This document shows, in pieces, positions 5,361-5,438 of a stretch of DNA of 5,438 nucleotides. Below the pieces are notes generated by a model. That model was not told the DNA's origin. It was given only the letters and a program-made list of their open reading frames with translations, and did no database searches. The position numbers were made by a program, and so were the translations under genes. Each line of letters opens with the position of its first letter. The first letter of the stretch is position 1. The stretch covers positions 1 to 5,438 of the forward strand of contig CAVFQD010000078.1 in the NCBI GenBank assembly GCA_963624605.1, read 5' to 3'. The DNA is from Fimenecus sp963624605. Its GTDB lineage: Bacteria > Bacillota > Clostridia > Oscillospirales > Acutalibacteraceae.

Positions 5361-5438
5361 CCCTGAAATCATAACCACTAGTTTACTAGTGGTTTGCACA
5401 GGCCCTATAAGGGCCGCCTACTGGCTAAGCCCCTGAAA
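5361..5438. repeat. Palindromic segment flanked by CCCTGAAA, possible end of a small mobile element (cut by window edge)
   Basis: Three hairpins follow in a row: AACCACTAG/CTAGTGGTT (5373-5394), GGCCCT/AGGGCC with an ATA loop (5401-5415), and GCC/GGC (5416-5425). The whole is bracketed by CCCTGAAA at 5361-5368 and 5431-5438. Subterminal hairpins of this sort occur at the ends of IS200/IS605-family elements and related short palindromic repeats, but no transposase is visible and the segment runs off the window. The element type is a guess. Confidence 0.35.
5373..5397 (+). terminator. Hairpin after groEL, possible operon terminator
   Basis: AACCACTAG (5373-5381) and CTAGTGGTT (5386-5394) form a 9-bp stem with a TTTA loop, starting 28 bases after the groEL stop. 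Only TTT falls at the stem base before G, so this is not a textbook intrinsic terminator. It is the only candidate directly after the operon within the window, and it may instead be part of the palindromic element described next. Confidence 0.4.

Overview
The window looks like chromosomal DNA from a low-to-moderate-GC Clostridia-type Firmicute, probably an Oscillospiraceae/Ruminococcus-like gut bacterium. Three things point there. The groES-groEL operon sits behind a perfect CIRCE operator, the HrcA site. The ribosome binding sites are strong GGAGG types. A cluster of GCTCCCTC/GAGGGAGC palindromic repeats resembles intergenic repeats I associate with gut Clostridia. The lineage is inferred from memory of such genomes, not from a search.

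Layout. Positions 1-506 hold no convincing gene. They contain a dense cluster of five palindromic elements: four copies of a 'CTCCCTC' repeat arranged as two tail-to-tail pairs, with a separate 75-bp element with 12-bp inverted ends between the pairs. Positions 507-3169 (minus strand) are a two-gene operon: an O-antigen ligase/polymerase-like (Wzy/WaaL fold) membrane protein, then a GPH-family sugar:cation symporter, joined by a 4-bp ATGA overlap. Positions 3170-3403 are a divergent intergenic region. It holds the predicted minus-strand promoter, a 6-9-6 inverted repeat of unknown role, the groESL promoter and the CIRCE operator. Positions 3404-5344 (plus strand) are groES and groEL. Positions 5345-5438 are a highly palindromic tail, which may be the groESL terminator, the end of a small mobile element, or both.

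Function. GroES and GroEL form the cytosolic ATP-driven folding chamber, and HrcA repression at CIRCE is the expected control. The divergent operon is unrelated in function. Its first gene probably polymerises or transfers surface glycan repeat units at the membrane, and its second probably imports a glycoside, pentoside or hexuronide with a cation. Translational coupling suggests the two are made together, but no glycosyltransferase or glycosidase in the window names the sugar.

I see no complete, clearly new biological system. The items most worth following are the structured repeat cluster at 1-506, whose stems keep pairing while changing sequence, the operator-like inverted repeat at 3236-3256, and the palindromic segment flanked by a short direct repeat after groEL.
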